A stretch of 64,000 bases of DNA, taken from positions 248,001 through 312,000 of the forward strand of contig NZ_JAHHUL010000001.1 of NCBI RefSeq assembly GCF_019008365.1, in the 5' to 3' direction. Shown here piece after piece: positions 25,597 to 35,576 of this stretch. The translations under genes and the position numbers were made by a program. The stretch is from Phosphitispora fastidiosa. Lineage in GTDB: Bacteria > Bacillota > Thermincolia > Thermincolales > UBA2595. How positions within the stretch are numbered: position 1 is the first letter of the stretch; each line of letters begins with the position of its first letter. Under the pieces are notes generated by a model. That model had not been told where the DNA came from. It did no database searches and worked only from the letters and a program-made list of their open reading frames with translations.

Positions 25597-28500
25597 CTAC
25601 TTATACCATATTTCGGTCCGGTAACCGAGGTTTCCGGGTCCTGTGCCATCAGCTAAGACCGTGTTAAAACATCTGATGGTAATAAATCTGCCTTCCTTCT
25701 CAAACTCCTCAGAGAAGTAAACTGCTGTGTCTGACGGCATTCCTGACTTAAGTATCCAGCCATCGGCCTTTAATTGGTTATAGTAATAATTCCATACTGT
25801 GTCCGGAGTAATATCAGCTCTTCTGGACGATATAACCACCTGTCCGCTGCCGTAACCCACCGGAGTCGCAGATTCCCCGGCGAAAATGGATGCTTCCATT
25901 GGAGTACTCCACAGGAAGTTGTCATTAAGAGGAATGTCTCCCGGGAACTTATCAGCAAAGACCATGTTATGCCCCTGCCTGTGGCATCCTGCACATTCCA
26001 GGCTGTCACGGGCAACGGTTCTCTTAACGTCATTTAGGGAGCTGGTGTGGCAGGTATCACAGCTGTAATTCCTGCCTGCAGTTGTTGTATTGCTTATATG
26101 CTCTGATGTAAGTTCTGCCTTGTGGCAGGTCTGGCAGTTGCTGTCAAGGCTGCTTGTATGTACTGTTCCATGGTCAGCGTTCTCATGACAGGAAAGGCAG
26201 TTCTTGTCATTATTTGCAATAGCGCTCTTTACCATGGTATCAGTGCTCATATGGCACGTGTTACAGGTTATCGGATTCCCGCTGCCGTCAACCCTGCCAT
26301 CTCTGGCATGCTCCCTGGTAAGAGAAGTCGAGTGGCATTTGGCGCAGTCTGAGTCAGACACTTTATGAAGGTCAGGGATATCGTGGTTATCCATAACCAT
26401 GGTAGCCTTATACAGGTAGCCCACATGTGCCTTGGCCTGGGAACCGGGCTGGTGACAGATCACACAGTCAAAGATCTCCCGATTCTGTTTTACCCTGATA
26501 GGGAACATGGTATCGTAACCGGCAGCGCTATATTCAATATTTTTAGTGTAACCATGGCCCTCTCCCCAGTCCTCTGCTTCATCAGGGTCACCATGGCACT
26601 GGGCACAACCTGCATATGCTGTAATATAATCGTGGCACTCCCCGCAATTGGCGCTGTGACTGCCGGAAAACTGCAGTTTCCGGTGCATGGAGCTTTCAAT
26701 GGGAATGCTGGTATTGCTGACATCGTGGCAGGCCATGCAGTTGGTATAATTGGCATCAGCCATATCAGGATACCGGTTAGAATTGGTGTAGAACTTCCAT
26801 GTCTTTGTGGTAACCAGTCCCTGGTCGTCAACCGCAGTAAGGACAACAGTATGGTAGCTTTCATCACTCAGCGGCTGGGATGGTTTATATGATACCTTCC
26901 CCGAAACCGGGTCAAAGCTGTGGTTTACTATAACCCCGTCCAGTTTCATATCTATTGATCCAATAGTTCCATTGGGATCCCTGACCACTGCCGATATTTC
27001 CGGTTCCAGACACTCAATGCCATATTCAAGTGGTGCGAATCCTGTGATAACCGGCGGTGATACTACAGTAAAGGTTACCGGATATTCTTTCGAGTTACCC
27101 AGCTCATCAGTGTAGTTGAGGGTCATTATATATTCACCGTCTCTGATTACACTTTCGTGACTCAGATAAGCTTCAGTCCTGTCTGTGATAATGTAGTCCC
27201 CTGTACAGGAATCATTATAACCACGGTAACGCAGGCCAAGATTCATAGCATCCAGTGACACGATACTGCCATTTAGGGTTTCAGTTCCCCTTAAGTTTGC
27301 CGAAGCGCCCTGGATATTAATCAGGTCATGTAACTGTGCGGTAAATTTGAGGATTCCGTTGGTAATCACCAGGCCGTTATCAAATGATTTTGCAGTACCG
27401 GCAACACCGGTATTATCAGTCCGGTAAAGGAAGAACTTCATTTCCGGAGGTGTGGAGTCTTTGATGAAATTCCACGTCTGTGAACCGGTATTGCCCAGAA
27501 TATCCTTAACCTCAACATATACCGAGGTATTCCCGTCCGGAATGCTTCCGGCAAAAGAAACCGTTCCGGCAGCAGGATCAACCACCGGGTCCACTGGCTG
27601 TCCGTTTACCTGCATCAAAGCACTGGCCCAGTTTATCCCATTCCCGTCACTTGCGGTGACCGAAATACCGTTGCCCTTGTTTTTACTGCCGGCAGCCGGA
27701 GAAATAGCGGTAAATTTTGGGGCCACCCCAACAGTAAAGGACCATGTTTCGGTCATTACATTGCCTTTGGTATCAGCTATGCTGACCTCTGCAGTGTGAG
27801 TCCCGTCTGCCAGCCCTGAAGCCGGAACACTAACCGTTCCTTCCCTGTAGCTGTCAACTACCCAGACCGTCTCAGTCCAGCTGCTGCAGGAATCTCCATA
27901 AGTCCTGGTCTCACTGTGGCCCTTAAATTGAAATACCGGGGCAGCCGGAACACCGTCAATTTTGGCCCGGACGCTGGCCTTATCAAGGTTATCCTGGGTA
28001 TCTCTAACCAATAATGACACATCCGGATTTGAGACTCTTACGGTTCCCCCTTTTTCAGGGGTCCAGGCAACAGGCTCAGGTGAAGAGGTATCTGTATTAA
28101 ACTGCCAGGCAGTGGTACCCAGGTTCCCTGAAGTGTCACTCACTTCCAGATATGCCTGATAACTTCCGCTGGGGAAACTGCCGTCATAATAAACCGTGTT
28201 TGTCATGCTGTCAACAGTATGTGATACAAGTGTCCCGTTTATCTTCATAACCACCGTATCCCAGTCAATGGCATTTGAATCCTGAATCACTGCAGAAACC
28301 CTGGTCACCCCGCCCTTACTGCTCCCTGCAGCAGGTACAAACCCGCTGAACGAAGGCGGTGTGCCTATATTAAATGCCCATGTTTCAGTCATGGTATTTC
28401 CTTTTGTATCAGCTATACTCATTTCCACAGTATGGCTGCCATCCTTAAGGCCGGAAGCCGTAAAGCTTATTGTTCCCTCCCTGTAGGTATCAACTACCCA

Positions 28501-29769
28501 TACGGTCTCAGTCCAGCTGCTGCAGGAGTCGCCAAAGGTCTGTGTTTCATGATGTCCTTTAAACTTAAATACCGGCGTTACCGCAACACCGTCCAGCTTG
28601 GCCCTGGCGCTGGCCTGATTCAGATTGTCCAGGGTGTCCCTGACCACGAGAGAAACCTGCTGGCCGGCGCTCTCTACAGAGCTGCCCTGTTCCGGAGTCC
28701 GGGCAACCGGCTCAGGAGAACCGGTATCTGTAGTAAACTGCCAGGTCTTTGTGCCCAGGTTTCCATCTGAATCTGCGGCCTCCAGATGAACATCATAACT
28801 GCCGGTGGGAAAACTGCCGTCAAAATAAACTGTATTTGCTGCTGCATCAACAGTATGTGCTGCCGTTTCCCCGTCTATCTTCATGACCACAGTATCCCAG
28901 TCAACCGGATTGGTATCAGTTATCACGGCAGAAACCCGGGATACTGTTCCCTGAAAGCTGCCGGCCCCGGGTACCAGTCCGCTGAACGATGGCGGCGTGC
29001 CTACTGTGAATGACCATGTTTCGGTCATCGCATTCCCTTTTACATCAGCTATGCTTACTTCCACAGCATGCAGTCCATCTGCAAGTCCGTCGGCTGAAAA
29101 GTTTACCGTTCCTTCTTGGTAGCTGTCCACAACCCATACTGTCTGGGTCCATGTACCGCAGGAATCACTATATATCCTGGTTTCATTATGTCCTTTAAAT
29201 TTAAACACCGGTGTTACTGCTTTACCGTCAATTTTTACTTTAAGAGCAGCTTTGTCAAGGTTGTCCAGCCTGTCACTGATGCTCATGGAAACCTGCTGAC
29301 TGGCTGAAGAGATAACAGCATCTCTGGCAGGAACCAGGTTTGCCAGGTCAGGTGCGGCATCAACCGTAAAAGTCCAGGAATCGGTTTCATCACTGCCTTT
29401 TATGGAATCATAAACACTGACATTAACCGTGTAATCCCCGTCTGCCAGCATTTCCTGAGGAGTATAAGACACCAGAGCGCTTCCCGCTGATATATCAATT
29501 AAAGGCTGCACAGGTTGGGAATTAAGTGTCATGCTTACAGTATCAGCAGAAACCATTCCTTCGGTAAAGGAAATTTTGACCCCGATATCGGGTGCTGCAT
29601 TGCCGACAGTACTTCCTCCCGCCGGATACCGATCGCTGTACGAAACCCCGCCGGCAGCAGCAGCTGCAGCGACATAACCGGAGACAGCCACAGCAAGAAT
29701 AAGTAAAATCAGTATAATCCTTTTTGGAAGGCTCATCAAACGATAAGCATTAACAATTTTTTCTGTCAA
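25597..29769 (-). CDS. Secreted ten-heme cytochrome c with Ig-like repeats
   Basis: A 1390-residue exported protein. TTG 29769 follows GGGAGGG and gives a signal sequence (IILILLILAVAVSGYVAA). Most of the N-terminal two thirds is built from bacterial Ig-like domains, including about three near-identical units of roughly 212 residues (637 bases), each ending SFTVG-type and containing a lone conserved Cys (SDSCGTW, GDSCSSW). A fourth, divergent copy follows. Then ten CxxCH heme motifs (CMACH, CGECH, CAQCH, CVICH, CAKCH, CNTCH, CLSCH, CQTCH, CDTCH, CAGCH) sit between about residues 1030 and 1300. Such proteins carry electrons outside the cell in metal-reducing Clostridia. Confidence 0.9.
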   Translation of the reverse strand: MTEKIVNAYRLMSLPKRIILILLILAVAVSGYVAAAAAAGGVSYSDRYPAGGSTVGNAAPDIGVKISFTEGMVSADTVSMTLNSQPVQPLIDISAGSALVSYTPQEMLADGDYTVNVSVYDSIKGSDETDSWTFTVDAAPDLANLVPARDAVISSASQQVSMSISDRLDNLDKAALKVKIDGKAVTPVFKFKGHNETRIYSDSCGTWTQTVWVVDSYQEGTVNFSADGLADGLHAVEVSIADVKGNAMTETWSFTVGTPPSFSGLVPGAGSFQGTVSRVSAVITDTNPVDWDTVVMKIDGETAAHTVDAAANTVYFDGSFPTGSYDVHLEAADSDGNLGTKTWQFTTDTGSPEPVARTPEQGSSVESAGQQVSLVVRDTLDNLNQASARAKLDGVAVTPVFKFKGHHETQTFGDSCSSWTETVWVVDTYREGTISFTASGLKDGSHTVEMSIADTKGNTMTETWAFNIGTPPSFSGFVPAAGSSKGGVTRVSAVIQDSNAIDWDTVVMKINGTLVSHTVDSMTNTVYYDGSFPSGSYQAYLEVSDTSGNLGTTAWQFNTDTSSPEPVAWTPEKGGTVRVSNPDVSLLVRDTQDNLDKASVRAKIDGVPAAPVFQFKGHSETRTYGDSCSSWTETVWVVDSYREGTVSVPASGLADGTHTAEVSIADTKGNVMTETWSFTVGVAPKFTAISPAAGSKNKGNGISVTASDGNGINWASALMQVNGQPVDPVVDPAAGTVSFAGSIPDGNTSVYVEVKDILGNTGSQTWNFIKDSTPPEMKFFLYRTDNTGVAGTAKSFDNGLVITNGILKFTAQLHDLINIQGASANLRGTETLNGSIVSLDAMNLGLRYRGYNDSCTGDYIITDRTEAYLSHESVIRDGEYIMTLNYTDELGNSKEYPVTFTVVSPPVITGFAPLEYGIECLEPEISAVVRDPNGTIGSIDMKLDGVIVNHSFDPVSGKVSYKPSQPLSDESYHTVVLTAVDDQGLVTTKTWKFYTNSNRYPDMADANYTNCMACHDVSNTSIPIESSMHRKLQFSGSHSANCGECHDYITAYAGCAQCHGDPDEAEDWGEGHGYTKNIEYSAAGYDTMFPIRVKQNREIFDCVICHQPGSQAKAHVGYLYKATMVMDNHDIPDLHKVSDSDCAKCHSTSLTREHARDGRVDGSGNPITCNTCHMSTDTMVKSAIANNDKNCLSCHENADHGTVHTSSLDSNCQTCHKAELTSEHISNTTTAGRNYSCDTCHTSSLNDVKRTVARDSLECAGCHRQGHNMVFADKFPGDIPLNDNFLWSTPMEASIFAGESATPVGYGSGQVVISSRRADITPDTVWNYYYNQLKADGWILKSGMPSDTAVYFSEEFEKEGRFITIRCFNTVLADGTGPGNLGYRTEIWYK

Positions 29770-29827
29770 GACATTTCCCTCCCTATTCGCCTTCGCTGTG
29801 TCCTGTCGTTTTCTACGGTTTTGTATG

Positions 29828-29861
29828 TACTATTGAAAATAGTATTTTATCAATAATAGTA
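29828..29861. repeat. Inverted and direct AATAGTAT repeats upstream of the cytochrome gene
   Basis: A 17-base hairpin TACTATT-GAA-AATAGTA is followed 16 bases after its right arm start by a second AATAGTAT. The block lies about 60 to 90 bases before the cytochrome start, where a regulator might bind. Confidence 0.35.
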
Positions 29862-29933
29862 TACAATAATATTGGTAATTTTTCTACCTCTTTCCCTTAT
29901 TTTCTTCCCAAGCTTTGCCTCTATTAATATACC

Positions 29934-29957
29934 AAAAAGACCGGCAAATTGCCGGTC
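29934..29957 (-). terminator. Terminator downstream of the second TPR gene
   Basis: On the minus strand GACCGGCAATTTGCCGGTC is followed by a T-run (TTTTT). It lies 2 bases after the stop codon at 29960. Confidence 0.9.
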
Positions 29958-29959
29958 AA

Positions 29960-31045
29960 TCATTTGCAGGGAGTATTATCCCGCCACTTTTCCTTAAGCT
30001 GAAGTAACTTTTCATCCATTGAAACCCTGCTGTTTTCGTCCCCTGTTTTGCTTTCGCCCACTATTTGGTTTTCCCCGCTTCTCACCGCGGTTTTTTCCTG
30101 CAGCATTTCACCGGATTCATCCATTTCCTGCAGAATCATTCTGGCCTTCTGGTGATTTGGCAACTGCCTCAGAGTTTCCCGGAAATGTTTTATGCAGAGT
30201 TCTTTTTCTCCCAGACTCCTATATGAACATCCCAGATAGTAATGGGCTGTCCCGTTATTTTTATTAATATCAAGTGATTTATTCAGACTTGCAATTGCCT
30301 CCCAGTATTTTTTCTCTCTTAAATAAGCCACGCCAAGGTTTTTCCACAGATGTGCCAATTTAGGCGCTATTTCTACCGCCTTCTGGTGCATCAAAACAGC
30401 ATCCCCGCCGCGCCTGATTTTAAGATAAATCCGGCCCATCTGGTCATATACATATTCCAGCCTGGGGTTTATCTCAGCCACCTTCTGAAGTGTTTCCAAT
30501 GCCTTGTGAAAGTGTTTCTTGCCTGTATAAGCAAGACTTAACTGATACCAGGCAAACTCAAAGTTAGGGTTAAGTTCCAGGGCTCTATTCAGGGCTGCGA
30601 TGGCTGCATCCCAGTTTCCCAGCGAATTATAGGCTTTACCCAGGCAAAAGTATCCTTTCCCGTGCTTTTCTTCCAGGTTAACCAGTCTGTGCAAATAAGC
30701 AACCGCATCTTCATACCGCTGCTGTTCACAGGCTATATATCCCAGCCGGTACAGCGCCTGGACATAATTTGGATTGTAGTGCAGGGCATTCTCAAAAGAC
30801 CTGATAGCCTCTTCAATCCGCTTTGACTTCATATAGGAATAACCGAGCCCGTAATGTGCCAGGTACATGGAGGGGTCAAGTGCAATCGCTTTCATGTATG
30901 CCGCGACTGCCTCCCTGAACATTTCAGCCCGGGTATAGGTATAGCCCAGCCTTAATAATGACCAAATATCCTGGGGATTGTTTTCTACTGCCTTCAGGTA
31001 TACTTCTATTTGTTCATGTATACTGCTGAAATCATCTTTTTTCAA
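29960..31045 (-). CDS. Tetratricopeptide-repeat protein
   Basis: A 361-residue protein with eight or nine TPR units at 34-residue spacing, for example YLAHYGLGYSYMKSKRIEEAI, shortened here as AHYGLGYSYMKSKRIEEA, and AWYQLSLAYTGKKHFHKAL. The last 60 residues are charged and non-repetitive. TTG at 31045 with GGGAGGG 6 bases upstream; a TTG two codons earlier lies on the ribosome site. It is separated from the sbcC stop by 120 bases and is likely independent. It has no membrane anchor; whether it interacts with the cytochrome gene product encoded downstream is unknown. Confidence 0.82.
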   Translation of the reverse strand: MKKDDFSSIHEQIEVYLKAVENNPQDIWSLLRLGYTYTRAEMFREAVAAYMKAIALDPSMYLAHYGLGYSYMKSKRIEEAIRSFENALHYNPNYVQALYRLGYIACEQQRYEDAVAYLHRLVNLEEKHGKGYFCLGKAYNSLGNWDAAIAALNRALELNPNFEFAWYQLSLAYTGKKHFHKALETLQKVAEINPRLEYVYDQMGRIYLKIRRGGDAVLMHQKAVEIAPKLAHLWKNLGVAYLREKKYWEAIASLNKSLDINKNNGTAHYYLGCSYRSLGEKELCIKHFRETLRQLPNHQKARMILQEMDESGEMLQEKTAVRSGENQIVGESKTGDENSRVSMDEKLLQLKEKWRDNTPCK

Positions 31046-31167
31046 AAACAACCCTCCCGCAAACTAAACCATTTACTTTTAAACTTATGATGTAATCTTA
31101 TATTTATGACTACATCTGTAACTTGGTCAATCTGCGCCGGGCTCGAAAATCCTAAATTTGATCGATT

Positions 31168-34100
31168 TTAATTTGCCTTAATCTCAACCCTGCTTCCTGT
31201 CCCGTCCTGCTGTGCCGGGATTACTTCCAGACTGCGGGGCAGCCTGTTTCTTAGTTCAGGCACATGAGTTATCACACCTACCATCCGGCTGCCATCATGA
31301 AGCCTTTCCAGAGTACCCATGACAATCTCCAGCTTTTCCTGGTCAAGGGTGCCAAAGCCTTCGTCAAGGAAGAAGAAACCCAGTGGGTATTGCCCCTTTA
31401 GCTGAATCTTTGATGAGAGGGCCAGAGCCAGGGCCAGTGAAGTGAGGAAGGTCTCCCCTCCTGACAGGGTATTGACAGGCCTCCTCTGTGAACCGCTGTA
31501 ATCATCCCGCATCACGAAATTACCGCTTTCGTCAAGTTCCAGGCTGTATCTCTGTCCGGTAAGGGCCCCCAGCCTGAGGGAGGCTTCAGCAGCCATATCT
31601 CTCAAATGTTCTTCAGCGAGAAACTGAACGTATTTTCTTCCTTTGAGCAGACTTATCAGTTTACCCGCCAGTTCCCTCCTGCGCAGGAGATACTTCTTTT
31701 CCTCCCTGAGCTGATTCCAGATGCTGTGTTTTTCCTTTAGCACTGCCAGTTGGTTTTTCAGCACACCTTCTGTCCTCACGGCTTCAGCATATTCAACGGC
31801 CAGTTTCTCGAGGCTTTCCCTGGCCAGCTCCAGTTTTTCGCAGTCAAATTCCGCGGCCCCAATTTTGTTCTGCAGTCCCCTGATGCCTTTATCCAGGTGA
31901 TCCAACTGGTTATCATACTCATTGATTGTGTTTTGTATCCCACTCCGCTCGCCAGGTTCAATAAGGGCCTGCCTGAGGTCTGTAATGCTGTCAAATCCCT
32001 CATTGGCAACCTGAGCCCGAAGCTCGCTGCGCAGCCGGTCCAGGCTCTCACTTAACCCGCTCATACCCGCAGCAGCTACAGCCAAATCCCGGGATATTTC
32101 CTGTTTCTCGTGCTGCAGCGATTCCCATGTTTTGCGGGCCTCGGTAAGCTCTCTCTGGAGTAAAGCAATTTGGTCCCTGACCTCTTTCTCAAAAGCGCGG
32201 GCAGTTTTCCCGCCGGTTATTTCAGTTAACCCGGCTTGCTGCTCCAACAGACTTTTGCTTGCCGCATTCTGCGAGTTTTCCAGTCCGGCTTTTTCAGCAG
32301 CCAATTCCCTGTACCTGGTCCTCAATTCGAAGAGTTCTGCTTCAGCAGCCCTGATGTTTTCTTCAGATACCCTGATTTGGTCCTCCAGGGACTTAACATT
32401 GTTTTCTGCATTTACCAGGGTGTTTCTGGCTTCACGGACCTTTCCCCGGTCCCGGCAGGGGTCCCAGGGCAATCCGAGTATATCGCCAGTCTCAGTTTTA
32501 GCGGCAGCCTCAGCCAGCAGTGCTAAGGCTGTGGTAAACTTCGCCGCTGCTGCTTCTACAGCCAGGGTCTTTGTTTCGCGGTTAGGCAGGTATTCTGTTT
32601 TAATATCTGCCAGGATGTTTTTGTAGGTATTATATTCTATCCCCGTTTCGCGCTGCCATACCAGCAGTTGTTCCAGTCTCTGCCCGGCCTCTGCAGCCCT
32701 GGACCTGGCATCTTCCAGCCCACTATCTCCCCCGTGAGCTTCTGCCGCAAGCTGGGGATGATTTAATGACCCACATACCGGGCAGGGCGCTCCGGTCCGC
32801 AGCCGGTTTGCCAATGCCCCGGCCATGTTCCCTGCAATTACTCCTTCCAGGATTTGAGCCTGAAGCCGCTTAGTGTCGGTAGCCTGACTGACAACAGCGG
32901 CAGCCTTATTCATCAGGTCTGCTAAACCATTTTCACCCGGTTTTGCGTGCTTGACTTCCATGTTTTCAGACAGCATTTGTAATACTTTTTCTTCCTGGGC
33001 AGAAAGCGCCTTTTGTTTTCCCGCCAGCGCATTTTTTACTTCAGTTTCCTGTTTTTCGGCTCCTTCGAGTTCAGCCAGGGCAGACAGACATCTTTCCATT
33101 GCGCCGCGGCACTCAAGAACCCGTAACAGGGCTTCACGTTTTTTCTTTTGGGAAGCACTTTCCTTACCGGTCTTTTCCAACAGCGCACCCTGTTTTTTAC
33201 CTTGATCAAAAGCCATTGCCATCTGGCTGGTTTTCTCTTCAAGATCTTTTCTTATTCGACCGGTTTCTGCCTCCAACACCAAGACCTGTTTTTCAAATTC
33301 CGCTGCCAGGGCCGCCCGTGGCAGTTCTTTTTCCTTTAGGTCATCAATTAACGGCGCTTTTTTTTCTGCAGACTGCAGCCGGATTAAAACTTCTGCTTCC
33401 CTCTGCCCGGCATCTGCCTGTTTTTCTTCCAGTCGCTTTAAAACCATACCGGCATCTGTGGCTTTGCGAACATTTTCTGCCTCCTGCTCCAGGAGCCTGC
33501 GCAAAGGCTCAGCTTTGAGAGCCCTTTCGAGCCGCTCCCGCTGTTTATCCATGACCGGCCTCTCCGCATCCAGCCGCTGTTTTTCCTTTACCATTATCTC
33601 TAACTCGCTGTAAAGCCCGGCGGTTTTCTCCAATTCCCTGAATTCAATTTCAGCCTGCTTTCTTAACAGATCCTGGTGCATTACTGCCTGTACCTGTTTT
33701 CCCAGGTCAGCCTCAGCTGTGGCAATTACTTCCTCGGAAGCCTCACCGAGTTGGGCCAGGAGCCCATTATTAGTTTCCAGCCTGTTTTTCAAATCATTTT
33801 CCAGATCAGTTACCTTTTTTGATAACTGCTCCCCATATCTCTCTAGCCTCAATATGTTCTCCAGCATCCGTGCCCGCTCGCCGCCGGTTAGTTTGAGAAA
33901 CTGGTCAAATTTCCCCTGAGGCAGGATTACTGCCCTCGAAAAGTCCTCATAAGACATCCCCAAAAGTTCCGCTACTCTGGCATCCACGTCACTCGCCTTA
34001 TCTGCCAGGACAGAATCCGAAGAGGTTTGCACCAGCCTGGCATTCTTTATTTTGACAGAATCAGGGTCATGCCTGTCCCTGTGATAAAGCCGCTCGGTAA

Positions 34101-34362
34101 GATATCTTTCCCCACCCAGAGAAAACTCAAAAGAAACAGCAAGCTTATCCTCGTACTGATTCATTATGCCGCGGGTCCCGCTTTTGGCCCGGGTCACCTT
34201 TCCGAAAAGGGCCAGGGTAATCCCGTCAAGAATGGTGGATTTTCCCGCTCCTGTCGGGCCAAATACCCCAAAAATACCGGCGGCGCCTAACTGCCCAAAG
34301 TCAATTACCTGTTCATCGCGGTAGCTCTGCAGTCCTCTGAACTTAAGCATCACCGGCTGCAT
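31168..34362 (-). CDS. sbcC: Exonuclease subunit SbcC (SMC-like ATPase)
   Basis: ATPase partner of SbcD that cuts hairpins and processes DNA ends. The 1064-residue protein has an N-terminal Walker A GPTGAGKSTILDG, two long coiled coils flanking a zinc-hook CPVCGSLNHPQ near residue 520, and a C-terminal signature LSGGETFLTSLALALA with Walker B FFLDEGFGTLDQE. Its ATG (34362) lies inside sbcD and overlaps it by 20 bases; GGGAGG is 7 bases upstream. The frame is open further upstream, but that stretch is sbcD coding sequence. Normal family length. Confidence 0.94.
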   Translation of the reverse strand: MQPVMLKFRGLQSYRDEQVIDFGQLGAAGIFGVFGPTGAGKSTILDGITLALFGKVTRAKSGTRGIMNQYEDKLAVSFEFSLGGERYLTERLYHRDRHDPDSVKIKNARLVQTSSDSVLADKASDVDARVAELLGMSYEDFSRAVILPQGKFDQFLKLTGGERARMLENILRLERYGEQLSKKVTDLENDLKNRLETNNGLLAQLGEASEEVIATAEADLGKQVQAVMHQDLLRKQAEIEFRELEKTAGLYSELEIMVKEKQRLDAERPVMDKQRERLERALKAEPLRRLLEQEAENVRKATDAGMVLKRLEEKQADAGQREAEVLIRLQSAEKKAPLIDDLKEKELPRAALAAEFEKQVLVLEAETGRIRKDLEEKTSQMAMAFDQGKKQGALLEKTGKESASQKKKREALLRVLECRGAMERCLSALAELEGAEKQETEVKNALAGKQKALSAQEEKVLQMLSENMEVKHAKPGENGLADLMNKAAAVVSQATDTKRLQAQILEGVIAGNMAGALANRLRTGAPCPVCGSLNHPQLAAEAHGGDSGLEDARSRAAEAGQRLEQLLVWQRETGIEYNTYKNILADIKTEYLPNRETKTLAVEAAAAKFTTALALLAEAAAKTETGDILGLPWDPCRDRGKVREARNTLVNAENNVKSLEDQIRVSEENIRAAEAELFELRTRYRELAAEKAGLENSQNAASKSLLEQQAGLTEITGGKTARAFEKEVRDQIALLQRELTEARKTWESLQHEKQEISRDLAVAAAGMSGLSESLDRLRSELRAQVANEGFDSITDLRQALIEPGERSGIQNTINEYDNQLDHLDKGIRGLQNKIGAAEFDCEKLELARESLEKLAVEYAEAVRTEGVLKNQLAVLKEKHSIWNQLREEKKYLLRRRELAGKLISLLKGRKYVQFLAEEHLRDMAAEASLRLGALTGQRYSLELDESGNFVMRDDYSGSQRRPVNTLSGGETFLTSLALALALSSKIQLKGQYPLGFFFLDEGFGTLDQEKLEIVMGTLERLHDGSRMVGVITHVPELRNRLPRSLEVIPAQQDGTGSRVEIKAN

Positions 34363-35560
34363 CGGCATCACCTCCCTCAAGGAGTTCCAGGAACATCTCC
34401 ACCAATTCCTGTTCAGGGAATGCACCTGTTTCCCTGGCAGCGAACCGCCTGAACTTTTCTTCTGCCGAAAGCTCCGAGAGCCGCCGGACGTTACCGGTTT
34501 CTTCTTCACTGACCCCTGGAAGCAGAACCCGGATACTGATTACACCCGGGTGCAATTTCCTTATATCAACCACCTGTGAGGCAGTCAGCGGTTCCGCGCT
34601 GGCGATTTCCATATCGGCCCACAAATGTCGGTTTTCCTCAGATTCACACCAGCTATAAGCCTCCTGATAGCAGGAAAACCTGAGAGAGCGCAGGGGCTTT
34701 CCGCTGGTAAGGCATAAAGTGCCCACCTCTGCTATTTTTCCCGGAAATGCATCAATAATGACAACCTCCTTTTGCCTGTCAGCCTCTGAAAAGCTATAAC
34801 AGAGAGGTGATCCCGAATAACGGCTGGGTACCGGGCTGCCGCCAACCTTCTGGGGGCGGTGCAGGTGGCCCAGGGCTACATAGTGGGCATTAGCCGGCAG
34901 AGCGGCGGGTTCCACCACATAGGCTCCGCCCAACTGGATTTCCCGTTCTGACTCCGAGGCCCTGCCGCCAAGAACAAACAGGTGACTCACAGCAAGGTTT
35001 ACTGTATCATCCCGGAAGTGAGCCGCTCCTTCACTGAAGGCCAGTTTGACCCTTTCCGAATAGGCTAGCTGCATGTCCTTATCCTCAAGGGATCCGGACA
35101 ATATCTCATTGAGCCTCTGTTCAGAGGGATATGGCAGGACAACTACCAAGGCATGCTCACTGCAGCCGGGAACCGCAATTTCCGCCCAGCCGGGCCCGCC
35201 TTTTACCATAGCGCTCCCTGTTAGCTCTTCACCCGGATAACCGTAAAGATAGATGCCGTGCTTTTGTGCTATGGGATTGGCGGCATGAAGCCGGTCCGGA
35301 CTGTCATGATTTCCGGCGATGGCAACAACGCCCCTGAGACCGTTTCCGGCAAGCCGTTCTACAGCCTCATAAAACAATGCCTCGGCCTCCGCCGGCGGGT
35401 TATAGGTGTCAAACACATCTCCGGCAATTAAAATCAGATTAATCCCGTTTTCGTCAACAATGGCACAGAGTTCATCAATAAACAGGCGCTGCTCCGGTAT
35501 CCTGCTCCTGCCTTCCAGGGTGCGGCCGAGATGCCAGTCTGATGTATGTAGAATTTTCAT
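34343..35560 (-). CDS. sbcD: Exonuclease subunit SbcD (Mre11-like nuclease)
   Basis: A 405-residue metallophosphoesterase nuclease that acts with SbcC on double-strand ends and hairpins. Metal motifs are SDWHLGR at the start, AGDVFDTYNP, AGNHDSPDRL, and the later GHLHRP. ATG 35560 has GGGGAG about 11 bases upstream. It overlaps sbcC and is 16 bases from addA, so all four nuclease genes are probably one transcript. Confidence 0.94.
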   Translation of the reverse strand: MKILHTSDWHLGRTLEGRSRIPEQRLFIDELCAIVDENGINLILIAGDVFDTYNPPAEAEALFYEAVERLAGNGLRGVVAIAGNHDSPDRLHAANPIAQKHGIYLYGYPGEELTGSAMVKGGPGWAEIAVPGCSEHALVVVLPYPSEQRLNEILSGSLEDKDMQLAYSERVKLAFSEGAAHFRDDTVNLAVSHLFVLGGRASESEREIQLGGAYVVEPAALPANAHYVALGHLHRPQKVGGSPVPSRYSGSPLCYSFSEADRQKEVVIIDAFPGKIAEVGTLCLTSGKPLRSLRFSCYQEAYSWCESEENRHLWADMEIASAEPLTASQVVDIRKLHPGVISIRVLLPGVSEEETGNVRRLSELSAEEKFRRFAARETGAFPEQELVEMFLELLEGGDADAAGDA

Positions 35561-35576
35561 TGTTTAAACATCTCCC

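Noticed and set aside
27860-29200. CRISPR-like array
   Set aside because: The repeats are coding Ig-like domains of about 637 bases, without spacers of equal length.
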